Assembly: GCF_014695575.1 (NCBI RefSeq) | Contig: NZ_JACJOO010000009.1 | Coordinates: 1-64,000, forward strand | Source: Leptolyngbya sp. FACHB-8 | Lineage (GTDB): Bacteria; Cyanobacteriota; Cyanobacteriia; Elainellales; Elainellaceae | Reading direction: 5' to 3' | DNA length: 64,000 bases | The notes under the pieces: generated by a model | What the model was told of the DNA's origin: nothing | The model's input: only the letters and a program-made list of their open reading frames with translations | The model's database searches: none | In this document: positions 55,141 to 63,939 of the stretch, piece by piece | Layout of the letters: the number at the start of each line of letters is the position of its first letter | How positions within the stretch are numbered: position 1 is the first letter of the stretch | Program-made: the position numbers and the translations under genes

Positions 55141-57192
55141 TCAGGACTGTGATGCAGGAGCCGAAACATTTTGAGGTTTCTGCTGGAGAGCGTGGAGCAA
55201 GTCTTCTGTTGTAAAGGGCTTAGCCAGAAAGCGACTAAAACCAGCACGTTCTGCTTCAGCGATCGCATCCACGGAACTCAATCCACTCATCGCAATAGCA
55301 TAAACTTCGGGGTGTATAGATTTCAGGATAGGAATGGTTGCCAGACCATCCATTAAGGGCATCATTACATCCATTAAGACGCAGTGAATCTCGTTGTAGT
55401 GCTCGTTAAAAAGGGCGATCGCAGCCTCTCCGTTATGGGCTGTAAGAACGCGGTAATTGTAGGTTTCCAGGGTCGTTCGCGTAATTTCGCGAATGGCTTC
55501 TTCATCATCAACGATTAAAATTAACTCCTGCTGGCCGAAGAGCAAATCTAGAGCATTCTCCATCTGAGTGGGTTCCACATCACAGGCTGGCAAAAACACT
55601 TTAAACTCGCTGCCGTGATTGACCTGGCTCCGAACATCCACAAAGCCCTCATGGCTTTTAACAATGCCCAGTACAGCCGACAATCCTAGCCCGGTGCCCT
55701 GCCCTAATTCCTTAGTGGTGAAAAATGGGTCAAAAATTCGATGGAGAACATCGGATGTCATGCCAGTGCCGGTGTCTGATACCGAAACCACGACATAGGC
55801 CCCTGCCGATCCATCTAAATAACGACGAGCCTGACGGTCATCTAACCACAGATTTTGGGCCGTAATCTCTAATGTGCCGCCTTGAGGCATTGCATCTCGG
55901 GCATTGACACAGAGATTCATGAACACCTGATGCAGTTGGGTCGCATCCCCCAACAGGCTCCAGAGACTTGGGTCGATTTCGTTGCGAATAATGATCGACT
56001 TGGGGAGCGTCTGCTCCAAAATTTGCGTCACCTCATCCAGTAAGTAATTGAGCTGGAGGCTGACCCGCTGGCCCTCAACCCCACGGGCAAAGGACAGAAT
56101 TTGTTTTACTAGATTAGCTCCCCGATGGGCACTGGTCTCCAGAGTCTCCAAAATGCGTCGGGTGTCGTCGTTCAACGCAGGAAGCTTCATGGGTAGCAAC
56201 TGTGACACTACCAGCATGGGTGTCAGGATGTTGTTAAGGTCATGGGCAATCCCGCTGGCCAGAGTTCCCAAGCTCTCTAAGCGCTGAGCACGAAGAAATT
56301 GGGCCTCTAATTGTTTCTTCTCGGTGATGTCCATGTGGATACCCATCATTCGCCGGGGGCATCCCGCTTCATCATGAAAGGCGCTACCTTTGATGGCAAT
56401 CCAACGAGTATCGCCCTTCTCGCCCACCATACGGAATTCGGTATCAAGCACCTGGCCGTGGTTAACCGTTCGCCACAGTTCTTCGTTAGTGCGATCGCAA
56501 TCCTCTGGGTGAAGGCTTTGCAACCAGGTGTGATAAGAACCAGCAAAAGAACCAGGACGCATTGGCCCCAGGGAATGAGGATCACGGCTCCAGATGAAGG
56601 TATCGGTTTCCAAGTCCCACTCAAAGGTGCCGATTTTTCCAGCCTTCTGAGCAAGCTCCAGGCGTTCCTGAATGCGTTGCCGCTGCTCTACTTGCTGGCG
56701 TAGTTGGTCGTTGGCCTCTTTTAACTCTGCTGTACGTTCCTGTACTCGGTTTTCTAAGACTTCGTTGGCTTCCCGCAGGGCTTCGGCTGCCTGTTTACGT
56801 TGGATGGCATACCGGAGCGATCGCACCAACAACTCCTGGTTCACCTGGCGCTTCAGCAGATAATCTTGCGCGCCGCGCCGCACTGCTTCTAAGGCCAAGT
56901 CCTCATCGTTAGTATTGGTCAGCACCACGATGGGAAGGCTGGGCCTGGCCTGGATTAAAGTATCCAACGAATCCAGGCCCGTACTGTCCGGCAGGGTCAG
57001 GTCCAGGAGAGCCACATCCACGGGTTCGGCTTGGAGGTGGGCGATCGCCTCCCCTAATCGCTTCACATGAGTTGAAGTAAACCGCTGGTGCAGCGTGCCT
57101 TTCAGGGTTTCCTGAAGCATGCGAGCTTCTGCAATGTTGTCTTCTACCAGCAGAACGTTAACCCCCGCTGGATTTGGCCCCATCGAATTCAT
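55141..57192 (-). CDS. Hybrid histidine kinase, REC-PAS-HK-REC
   Basis: A 683-residue soluble protein: receiver (NVLLVEDN; phosphoacceptor Asp in DVALLDLTLPD), coiled coil (~125-170), PAS/PAC (~175-300), HisKA with the NtrB-like GIAHDLNNIL, HATPase (VNARDAM; GQGTGLGLSAV), and a C-terminal receiver (LILIVDDEE; VLMDVMMPLMDG; FLAKPF). Start at 57192 uses the ATGA overlap with the rcp1 stop; a frame 20 codons longer exists but overlaps rcp1 further. Third gene of the cph1-rcp1 operon, so a downstream part of the phytochrome relay is likely. Confidence 0.92.
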   Translation of the reverse strand: MNSMGPNPAGVNVLLVEDNIAEARMLQETLKGTLHQRFTSTHVKRLGEAIAHLQAEPVDVALLDLTLPDSTGLDSLDTLIQARPSLPIVVLTNTNDEDLALEAVRRGAQDYLLKRQVNQELLVRSLRYAIQRKQAAEALREANEVLENRVQERTAELKEANDQLRQQVEQRQRIQERLELAQKAGKIGTFEWDLETDTFIWSRDPHSLGPMRPGSFAGSYHTWLQSLHPEDCDRTNEELWRTVNHGQVLDTEFRMVGEKGDTRWIAIKGSAFHDEAGCPRRMMGIHMDITEKKQLEAQFLRAQRLESLGTLASGIAHDLNNILTPMLVVSQLLPMKLPALNDDTRRILETLETSAHRGANLVKQILSFARGVEGQRVSLQLNYLLDEVTQILEQTLPKSIIIRNEIDPSLWSLLGDATQLHQVFMNLCVNARDAMPQGGTLEITAQNLWLDDRQARRYLDGSAGAYVVVSVSDTGTGMTSDVLHRIFDPFFTTKELGQGTGLGLSAVLGIVKSHEGFVDVRSQVNHGSEFKVFLPACDVEPTQMENALDLLFGQQELILIVDDEEAIREITRTTLETYNYRVLTAHNGEAAIALFNEHYNEIHCVLMDVMMPLMDGLATIPILKSIHPEVYAIAMSGLSSVDAIAEAERAGFSRFLAKPFTTEDLLHALQQKPQNVSAPASQS

Positions 57193-57659
57193 TGCTGCTC
57201 CCCATGACTCAGCGGCAGATCGGGTGGGGGCAGTATCGCTGTTTCTAACCAAAATTCCTCAATCCCCCGGACAATCTTGAATAACTGGGCCAGGTTGCGT
57301 GATTTAGAGATGTAGCAGTTGACGTGCAAATCGTAGCTTTTGAAAATATCCTCTTCACTGCGCGAGGTAGTCAGCACAATGATGGGAATGTGCTGTAAAT
57401 CCGGGTCTGCTTTAATCTCTGCCAGTACCTCCCGGCCATCTTTTTTAGGCAAGTTCAAATCCAGCAGGATGAGGTCGGGGCGGATAGCCGCCTCGTACTC
57501 CCCATCCTGCCGCAGATAGGTCATCGCCTCCATCCCATCACGGGTTACCACCACCTCACAGGCGGCTGACGTACTCTTCAGCGCTTCCTGAATAAGGCGG
57601 ATGTCGCCCCGGTTATCTTCGACTAAAAGGATAGTTTTGAGCCGTGCGTCCGTTTGCAT
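57189..57659 (-). CDS. rcp1: Rcp1-type response regulator
   Basis: A single-receiver protein of 156 residues with all receiver residues: acidic pair in LLVEDNRGD, phosphoacceptor Asp67 (LILLDLNLPKKDG), Thr in VLTTSRSEED and Lys in NCYISKS. The long C-terminal helix ending RGIEEFWLETAILP is the Rcp1 signature. In Synechocystis, Rcp1 accepts phosphate from Cph1. Its start lies inside the 3' end of cph1 (47-bp overlap) and its stop overlaps the next kinase, a tight operon. Confidence 0.95.
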   Translation of the reverse strand: MQTDARLKTILLVEDNRGDIRLIQEALKSTSAACEVVVTRDGMEAMTYLRQDGEYEAAIRPDLILLDLNLPKKDGREVLAEIKADPDLQHIPIIVLTTSRSEEDIFKSYDLHVNCYISKSRNLAQLFKIVRGIEEFWLETAILPPPDLPLSHGEQQ

Positions 57660-59922
57660 GGTTGCGATCGCGCCCCCCTACTGGAATCGTGAAATAGAAG
57701 GTAGCCCCTTCGCCCAGGGCTGCATCTACCCAAATCTGCCCCCGATGGCATTCAACAATCTTCTTGCAAATCGCCAATCCCATACCAGAACCAGGGTACT
57801 CGTCCCGAGTATGTAGCCGTTGGAAGATCACAAAGATCCGTTCGGCAAATTGTTGATCAAAGCCAATACCGTTATCCTTCACCGAGAATAACCAGTCTTC
57901 ATCCCGCCGCTGTACCCCAATATGAATTTGCGGTGACTCTTCGGGTTTACGGAATTTGATGGCATTCCCCAGCAGGTTCTGGAACAACTGCATCAGTTGG
58001 GTACCATCCGCAACAATGGTAGGCAATGGATCATAGGTAATGATGGCTCCGGTTTCGGCAATGCGGTTTCGGAGGTTGCCCTGAGCCTGTTCCAACGAAG
58101 TTTCCAGATGAGTCAGTTCCCACTCGATGCCCTTTAAATCGACCTTGGAGTAAGCCAGAACGTCATCGATCAGGGTTTGCATCAGGCTGACACCATCTAC
58201 GACGAAGCCGATAAATTCCTTCCCATCGTCTCCCAGCTCTGCGTCATACCGCATTTCTAGAAGTTGAACGAAGTTCGCAACCTGATTTAGAGGTTCTTGT
58301 AAGTCATGCGATGCAACGTAAGCAAACTTCTTCAGTTCAGCGTTCGAGCGCTCCAGATCTTGGGCTAACAACGCCAGTTCTTCCGCCTGCCGCAGGATGA
58401 TGTTGACGATCGCTTTCCGTAATTCCAGCACCGCTTTCACCTCTACTGACTTCCAGGGCAGAGATTTCAGCCGCACCGTTTCCTTCCACAGATCAAAGGA
58501 CTTGCGGGGGCAAAGGCGCATATGCCCATCCGTATCCTTGAGCTCGTAAGCATTGTTGGGATCGCCGCCCCAGTTCACGGTCTGAATCACTTCTGGGCGG
58601 AACCACAGCACATAACTGCGCTTCGAGATAGGAATGGCTAACAGACCGCTTGCTACGTTCTTGAACCGTTCTGCATCCGAGTAAACCAGGGGCAGCGCAT
58701 TGGTCGAGAACACCTCTCCGTCTACGGTTTTGTTCAGCCATTGCACCAGGAAGTTGAGTTCCTCCTCAGGGGGCGTTTGGCCCAGGGTTGTCCAGTGGCC
58801 GTTGAAGCAGATAGCGGCCCCTTTCGCATCGACCAGATCGAGCAAGTTTGGATCGCGACGGATCAAGCCATCAATGAAATAAGCCTCCTCGGACATGGAT
58901 TCCACCAGGGCAGACTGCACCTGGGAAACTTTTGTGCGGTAGTTATAATCCGCCTCCTCTTCACGGGTAGAAATTTCAGCAAAAATCACCCGTCCCAGAA
59001 ATTCACACGCCTTCCGCAATTCGTAGGGCACCAGTTTAGGGGTGCGGTGATGACAGGCGATCAGCCCCCACAGTTTCTCATCCTTCATGAGGGAAATGGT
59101 GAGAGATGCCCCAACACCCATGTTGTGTAAATACTCCAGGTGACAGGGGTAGGGGCTACGGAGGATGGACAGCGTAAGGTCAGTGGGCTGCTCCGTCATG
59201 GGGTTGGTGGTGGGATAGAGATCCACCGCATCCGCTGCCGCATCGGGAATGACCCGTATCCAGTTGGACAGGAACATTTTGCGGGCTGTCGTGGGAATGT
59301 CTGACTCCGGATAGTGCAAGCCCAGGTAAGACTCCATGGCATCGATTTTGTCTTCAGCGACGACTTCCCCATGCCCGTCATCGTCAAATTTGTAGAGCAT
59401 GACACGATCGAAGCCCGTCACGTTGCGCACTTCCCGCACAATCACGTGACAAAAATCTGCCAGGTTAGAGGTCGCTTCCAATTGTTGAATGGAAGCTTTA
59501 GCTAGATGATAAAAGCTCAAAAAAGGAATGGTTTCCTGGGTTAGTGCTGGCTCTAATTCCAGCACCAACGTGTTATCAGCGGTGCGGTGGAAGATGGCAT
59601 CAAATACACTGTATTCATCCCCGGCACGGCGTACCCAAACCTTTGTGGGGTTAATTAATTCCAAATTGTTGTATGCCAAGCCAGCTTTGAAGCGATCGAC
59701 CTGAAAGGGATCAAGAATTTCGTCTAAAGTTCTGCCTAACACGAATTCAGGTCGGATACCAAAGGCTTTTAGGGTATTGCTGCTAACTTGTAATACGCGC
59801 AGACCAGGCTCATCCAGCACCAACAGTACACCGTGAGGTTGGATTTTTGTCAGGTAGTTAATTTGTGGCTGTTTGAGATTGGTTAAATTAATTTCTTGGA
59901 CGTCAAGATTGACAGCAGCCAT
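57613..59922 (-). CDS. cph1: Cph1-type phytochrome histidine kinase
   Basis: A red/far-red photoreceptor kinase with PAS-GAF-PHY sensory core and HisKA-HATPase output, 769 residues. Bilin attachment is Cys260 in SPYPCHLEYLHNMGVGAS (Cys259 in Synechocystis Cph1), and there is no N-terminal biliverdin cysteine, so phycocyanobilin is expected. PASDIP-region YPESDIPTTARKMF, PHY tongue WGGDPNNAYE...RLCPRKSFDLW, phospho-His539 (YVASHDLQEPLNQ). ATG 59922 is chosen for its GGAGAAGG ribosome site and correct Cys numbering; upstream ATG and GTG in frame exist. A short tail after the ATPase overlaps rcp1. Confidence 0.96.
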   Translation of the reverse strand: MAAVNLDVQEINLTNLKQPQINYLTKIQPHGVLLVLDEPGLRVLQVSSNTLKAFGIRPEFVLGRTLDEILDPFQVDRFKAGLAYNNLELINPTKVWVRRAGDEYSVFDAIFHRTADNTLVLELEPALTQETIPFLSFYHLAKASIQQLEATSNLADFCHVIVREVRNVTGFDRVMLYKFDDDGHGEVVAEDKIDAMESYLGLHYPESDIPTTARKMFLSNWIRVIPDAAADAVDLYPTTNPMTEQPTDLTLSILRSPYPCHLEYLHNMGVGASLTISLMKDEKLWGLIACHHRTPKLVPYELRKACEFLGRVIFAEISTREEEADYNYRTKVSQVQSALVESMSEEAYFIDGLIRRDPNLLDLVDAKGAAICFNGHWTTLGQTPPEEELNFLVQWLNKTVDGEVFSTNALPLVYSDAERFKNVASGLLAIPISKRSYVLWFRPEVIQTVNWGGDPNNAYELKDTDGHMRLCPRKSFDLWKETVRLKSLPWKSVEVKAVLELRKAIVNIILRQAEELALLAQDLERSNAELKKFAYVASHDLQEPLNQVANFVQLLEMRYDAELGDDGKEFIGFVVDGVSLMQTLIDDVLAYSKVDLKGIEWELTHLETSLEQAQGNLRNRIAETGAIITYDPLPTIVADGTQLMQLFQNLLGNAIKFRKPEESPQIHIGVQRRDEDWLFSVKDNGIGFDQQFAERIFVIFQRLHTRDEYPGSGMGLAICKKIVECHRGQIWVDAALGEGATFYFTIPVGGRDRNHANGRTAQNYPFSRR

Positions 59923-60344
59923 AGCCTTCTCCAGGAATAGTGTTTTCTGACGAACGACATAGTTCATACGCGATCGCGAACCCACAACGTTGGTTCACAA
60001 CCCCAGCGGTTGATTGAATCAATTCAGCACGCTTACAAATCCCACGACCCAATGCAGAGTTCGGATAAACCGGAAATCGATCAATGGGAATTTAGATAAA
60101 ATTTATTCCACAATTTCAGCCTAATTTTTATGAAGAAACAGGAGGTTTATGGAAGAGGGCGACACAGTCTTACCTCAGCAGCATATCTCAGAAAAAGCTA
60201 CCACTGCTAATAGGAATTATTAAATAAACCAGAAACTTTTTCAGCACAATAGAGGCCATTTTAACTACATTAAAATGCCCAAAAACTTCTATTCGCTTAC
60301 AAACAACTACAGTTTTTAATATGAAAAATTAATCACTTAAGTAT
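59923..60344. other. 422-bp intergenic region upstream of cph1
   Basis: An A/T-rich stretch that should contain the cph1 operon promoter. No hairpin, no small gene and no clear promoter boxes were identified. Confidence 0.5.
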
Positions 60345-60791
60345 TCACTCTACAGGTAGCGTTACAATTCCCAACCAAAACTCTTCAATTCGCTTGACGA
60401 CCTGTGACAAATTCTCTAAGTCATCAGATTTCAATACATAGCAGTTACCCTGAAGTGCATAGCTGCGAAAAACTTGCTCAGCGCGATCGCGTAGCGTAAA
60501 TACAATGATCGGAATGCGCCGTAACTGCGGATCTGCCTTCATATCGGCCAGAATATTCAGACCATCCGTATCGGTCAGATCACAATCCAACAACACCAGA
60601 TCGGGCCGGGTTGCTCCCTCATAATTTTCCCGCTTATGCAAAAAGTCAGAGGCATCGGAACCATTGGCAACCGCGACCAATCGATAGCGCTCCTCACTTT
60701 CACTGAAAACAGTTGTAATGGTTTCAATATGGTCGGGATTGCCATCAATCACCAAAATTAAACGCTCACCAGCGACATCTAGCATGGGCAT
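60345..60791 (-). CDS. Rcp1-like single-domain response regulator
   Basis: A 148-residue receiver ending in the same RIEEFWLGIVTLPVE helix as rcp1, so a paralogue. Phosphoacceptor Asp69 (LVLLDCDLTDTDG), Thr in IVFTLRD and Lys in NCYVLKSDD are present. The N-terminal acidic site reads VIDGNPDH instead of VEDN, keeping one Asp. It lies upstream of the cph1 operon but has its own spacing; a kinase partner cannot be assigned. An alternative ATG two codons in is equally possible. Confidence 0.92.
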   Translation of the reverse strand: MPMLDVAGERLILVIDGNPDHIETITTVFSESEERYRLVAVANGSDASDFLHKRENYEGATRPDLVLLDCDLTDTDGLNILADMKADPQLRRIPIIVFTLRDRAEQVFRSYALQGNCYVLKSDDLENLSQVVKRIEEFWLGIVTLPVE

Positions 60792-61670
60792 TGGCTCACA
60801 GATAAACAGTAGTGGCAGTTTGAAGTTTTATAGACGATCAATTTCGATGGGTTTAAGCTGTACTGAATCTATCAACTAAACATTCTCATCTATTAAGAAC
60901 TAGTTTGAGAAGGATAGACTTCTGTTTTCCCACGAACATCAAACATAAACTTTTTAAACAGATTGTAAGGATATTCATAGCTGATGGGAAAAGCGATCGC
61001 TCAAATCCCTAGAAAATTTTCGCTTTCTTATTCGTTCCCAGAGTTTCCGCACGCTTGTCGGGGGCGATAAGTTTCAAACACCAACCTAACGAAGATGCAC
61101 TATAGCCTTGGCCCAATTTATTAGGGCATTAGGAGCGATTACAGGGATTGTCTTCATAGCTTCTAATGCCCTAACAAGCCAAGCGATAGCAATATAGGTT
61201 AGCAAACTTGCATCAATTCTAATTTCCTGCCAAAAGTGTGTTACGGAGGGGTCGTGAGGAGTTGCACTCTAAACAAACGCAGTCATCTAAAAGCACCCAT
61301 AGATTCTTTTCCTAATGGAGTACACGCTCCTATAACCCAGAAAAAGATGGGAACGATCTTTTCCGATTCTCCCTTTGTTCTCAAGGTTATATCTGGCTGG
61401 CATCCGCCCAATCATGAGCAAAAGAGCATGTGAGTGGGCTAAAGCCGTCTCAGTGTTCAGTATCGATATATCCCATCGGTTAGACGAAAATATCGATATC
61501 GGTCCTTAGGCTAGGTATATATGCGGAGAAATTGGTAACGCGATCGCAGCTCGTGCATTCGGGTTCAATCCTCTTCGAGGTGCCTATTATCCTTACCATT
61601 GAGCCGGCTCCGGTACATTTTCATAGCACGTCGCTGACTTACCAGGGTTCGTAATCACAGCAATTGGAGC
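60792..61670. other. 879-bp gene-free region
   Basis: It contains an inverted repeat with arms 61121-61132/61163-61174 (12 bp) with outer partial pairing, a dyad built on atatcgatat near 61462-61502, and a stretch near 61515-61580 that resembles parts of a class-II tRNA but folds poorly. A frame at 61236-61433 shows no domain and is not called. No other feature. Confidence 0.55.
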
Positions 61671-62069
61671 ATGAGCCAAACTGATTTTCTACCACCCACT
61701 ATCTTGCTTGTCGAACCGGACAACCGGGTACGACCTCTCTTAAGAGACAATCTCAGTCATTGGGGCTACAGCCTGATCGTGGCACTTGATGAAGCTGATG
61801 CCCTGGAACGCACACACAATGGTAGAGAGAACTTTGACCTATTGCTACTCGCACAATGGGACCAGTCCCTTGATTACTTTGTGGACCTTGGCCGACGTAT
61901 TTGTCAACAGGTTAATCCGTCGGGCTTCATTCCCATTGTCATTATGGCTGAGCAGTTCGGAGCTGAGTTGGAAGGACAAAACATTCAAGTAGGAACGAAC
62001 GAATATATTGTATATCTGGAGGATGGCCAGCAATTGAAGGATTTCCTCTACCGAATCTGCCCTATTTAA
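61671..62069 (+). CDS. Degenerate receiver (pseudo-receiver) protein
   Basis: A 132-residue receiver-like protein: TILLVEPDNRVRPLLRDNLSHWGYSLIVA gives strand 1 and helix 1, NFDLLLLAQWD strand 3, FIPIVIMAEQ strand 4. The phosphoacceptor Asp is replaced by Ala61 and the usual Lys after strand 5 is missing (EYIVYLEDG). It cannot be phosphorylated in the normal way and is probably a protein-interaction module. It is the first of three plus-strand regulatory genes before the window end. Confidence 0.82.
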   Translation: MSQTDFLPPTILLVEPDNRVRPLLRDNLSHWGYSLIVALDEADALERTHNGRENFDLLLLAQWDQSLDYFVDLGRRICQQVNPSGFIPIVIMAEQFGAELEGQNIQVGTNEYIVYLEDGQQLKDFLYRICPI

Positions 62070-62633
62070 GCCCACCGGCAAGATTGACCTTGTGCTCTTC
62101 AGAAGCACAAAATTGGTCTTACCAAAAGTCTTACCAAAAACTGAAGAGTGTTCAAAATGGCTCAACCTTGAGTACTTGGCATTTTGGATTTAATAACTGT
62201 AATTCTTTTTGTAGGTGTGGCGACCATGCCGCCACATCTACAAAAAGAATTACAGGTTGTTTTATTTGTGATCCTTAACAGCTTAAGTTTTCCTATGTTT
62301 AAAGGTGCTTCGCACCTCCCAATAAATTAAAAGGTTAGCGAGCTCATCCATAGCAAATCATCCCAGGGTACGAAACCGTACTGAACTTTAGAGTTAGAAG
62401 AACTATTATCAGCGTGTTTTGCTCAAAACCTGGAGTAACCCACTGGGCGGCTTACTTCAGGTGCATTCGCATTGACCCCTTCTATGAGCCAGCTTACCTT
62501 CCTAAATCATTTTGGATTAGAGGGGTAACCCGACTCACCAGAAGCAGTTACGCACAGGGCAGATAACCTCTCGAAAACTCGTCTTAGCGATTCCCTTATT
62601 TATCGTTCACCCAACCTAACAGGGAGGGCCAGT
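62070..62633. other. 564-bp intergenic region with a 26-bp hairpin
   Basis: Apart from the hairpin at 62197-62255 and a direct repeat gtcttaccaaaa/agtcttaccaaaa near 62118-62140, I see nothing in it. The following receiver gene starts with GTG. Confidence 0.55.
62197..62255. repeat. 26-bp hairpin after the pseudo-receiver gene
   Basis: Arms 62197-62222 and 62230-62255 pair over 26 positions with one G.T wobble around a seven-base loop. It lies 128 bases after the pseudo-receiver stop codon. Confidence 0.88.
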
Positions 62634-63032
62634 GTGCCTGATTCAGACTTTCCACAGAAGATACAAGTACTTGTCGTGGATAGTGATCCGGATTCAAGAG
62701 ATTTATTGGCAGCATTATTTAATGGCTATGAAGCGAGAACCATCATGGCAGCGAGTGCCAGCGAGTGCCTTGAAAAAATACAGGAATCTCCTCCCGATCT
62801 ATTAGTATGTGAACTTGCTTTACCCGATGAGGATGGGTATTCCCTCATGGGTAAAGTAAAAGCATTTGAAGCAGCCCAGGGTATTCGGATTCCGGCGATC
62901 ACCCTGACTGTATATGCCAGTGATGAAGACCGTAGCTTAGCTTTAGCTGCCGGTTTTTCCAGGCACTTGTCCAAACCCTTGGATATAGATGAGTTTCTTG
63001 AAGCAGTAACCTACGCTCTGGCACAACCTTAG
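62634..63032 (+). CDS. Single-domain receiver with Glu at the phosphoacceptor site
   Basis: A 132-residue receiver: QVLVVDSDPDSRD, DLLVCELALPDEDG, IPAITLTVYASDEDR, FSRHLSKPLD. Everything expected of an active receiver is present except that the phosphoacceptor Asp is Glu60. Glu can mimic a phosphorylated Asp, so the protein might be permanently active. The start is GTG at 62634, preceded by AGGGAGG (62623-62629). It precedes a Crp/Fnr gene by 193 bases. Confidence 0.88.
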   Translation: MPDSDFPQKIQVLVVDSDPDSRDLLAALFNGYEARTIMAASASECLEKIQESPPDLLVCELALPDEDGYSLMGKVKAFEAAQGIRIPAITLTVYASDEDRSLALAAGFSRHLSKPLDIDEFLEAVTYALAQP

Positions 63033-63225
63033 AACCTTCATAAGAAGCTGGTTGTTCGTGTCAACGTATACGTATAATCAAACTTCTTTGTAGGGTTTTT
63101 AAACCACTTTTAGGCTGTTTCTAGGGATGTTTTCACTAACCACAATCATGATGAATGACAACCTGGGAACTTCCATTTTGAGATGAGTTCCTCCAAGAAC
63201 CACTCAACGACCTTTCGAGGCTTCC

Positions 63226-63939
63226 ATGACCGCTGAGAACCAAATATTAGCAATCTTATCCCCTGACGTTCTACAACAGCTTGAGCCTCATCTCACTTCT
63301 GTTACTCTCAACCAGGGTGACGTTGTTTACAGGCCAGGTGAGCCGTTGTCTTACATTTACTTTCCCATTGACTGTCTGTTCTCGATCATCGTCACCATGA
63401 GTGATGGATCAACGGCAGAAGTCGGCATTGTGGGAAATCGGGATATGTTGGGGATTAATGCGTTTATGGGCAATATTGTCATTACCCAAACCCAATATTT
63501 GGTTCAAATTGCTGGGAGTGCCAAGCGAATTGATGCACAAATTGTGCGAACCGAATTTGAGCGTAATGAAGAATTGCGCGAAGTACTGTTGCGCTATACT
63601 CAGGCGTTTTTAGTGCAGGTTTCTCAGACGGCTGCTTGCAACTCCCTTCATGTGCTAGAACAACGACTAGCCCGTTGGCTATTGGGAACCCGGGAACGCA
63701 TTAATTCCAACACCATTCCTTTGACCCAAGAATTTATCGCAATCATGTTGGGCGTTCGTCGGGCAGGGGTGACATTGGCTGCACAAAAGCTGCAAGAGCG
63801 CAAATTGATCCAATATCGCCGAGGTAATGTTCAAATTTTGAATCAGGTTGGATTAGAAGCCTTTGCTTGCGAATGTTTCAAAACCATTCAGGCGGAATAC
63901 GATCGCCTGCTGGGTGAAAGATTGGAGAATCAGTCATGA
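63226..63939 (+). CDS. Crp/Fnr family transcription regulator
   Basis: The 237-residue protein has an N-terminal cyclic-nucleotide-binding-type beta roll (LNQGDVVYRPGEPLSYIYFPIDCLFSII, DGSTAEVGIVGNRDMLGI), the long dimer helix (ERNEELREVLLRYTQAFLVQVSQTAACNSLHVLEQRLARWLL) and a winged helix-turn-helix (TQEFIAIMLGVRRAGVTLAAQKLQERKLI). The canonical cAMP phosphate-binding R-S/T signature is absent, and there is no Fnr-type cysteine cluster, so the ligand is unknown. This subfamily is abundant in cyanobacteria and often sits beside response regulators, as here. Confidence 0.93.
   Translation: MTAENQILAILSPDVLQQLEPHLTSVTLNQGDVVYRPGEPLSYIYFPIDCLFSIIVTMSDGSTAEVGIVGNRDMLGINAFMGNIVITQTQYLVQIAGSAKRIDAQIVRTEFERNEELREVLLRYTQAFLVQVSQTAACNSLHVLEQRLARWLLGTRERINSNTIPLTQEFIAIMLGVRRAGVTLAAQKLQERKLIQYRRGNVQILNQVGLEAFACECFKTIQAEYDRLLGERLENQS

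Noticed and set aside
61504-61585. tRNA-Leu-like stretch (agaaattggtaacgcg ... gggttcaatcc)
   Set aside because: Parts resemble the D-arm and T-arm of class-II tRNAs, but no acceptor pairing, no anticodon arm and no clean T-stem can be built. At most a decayed remnant.
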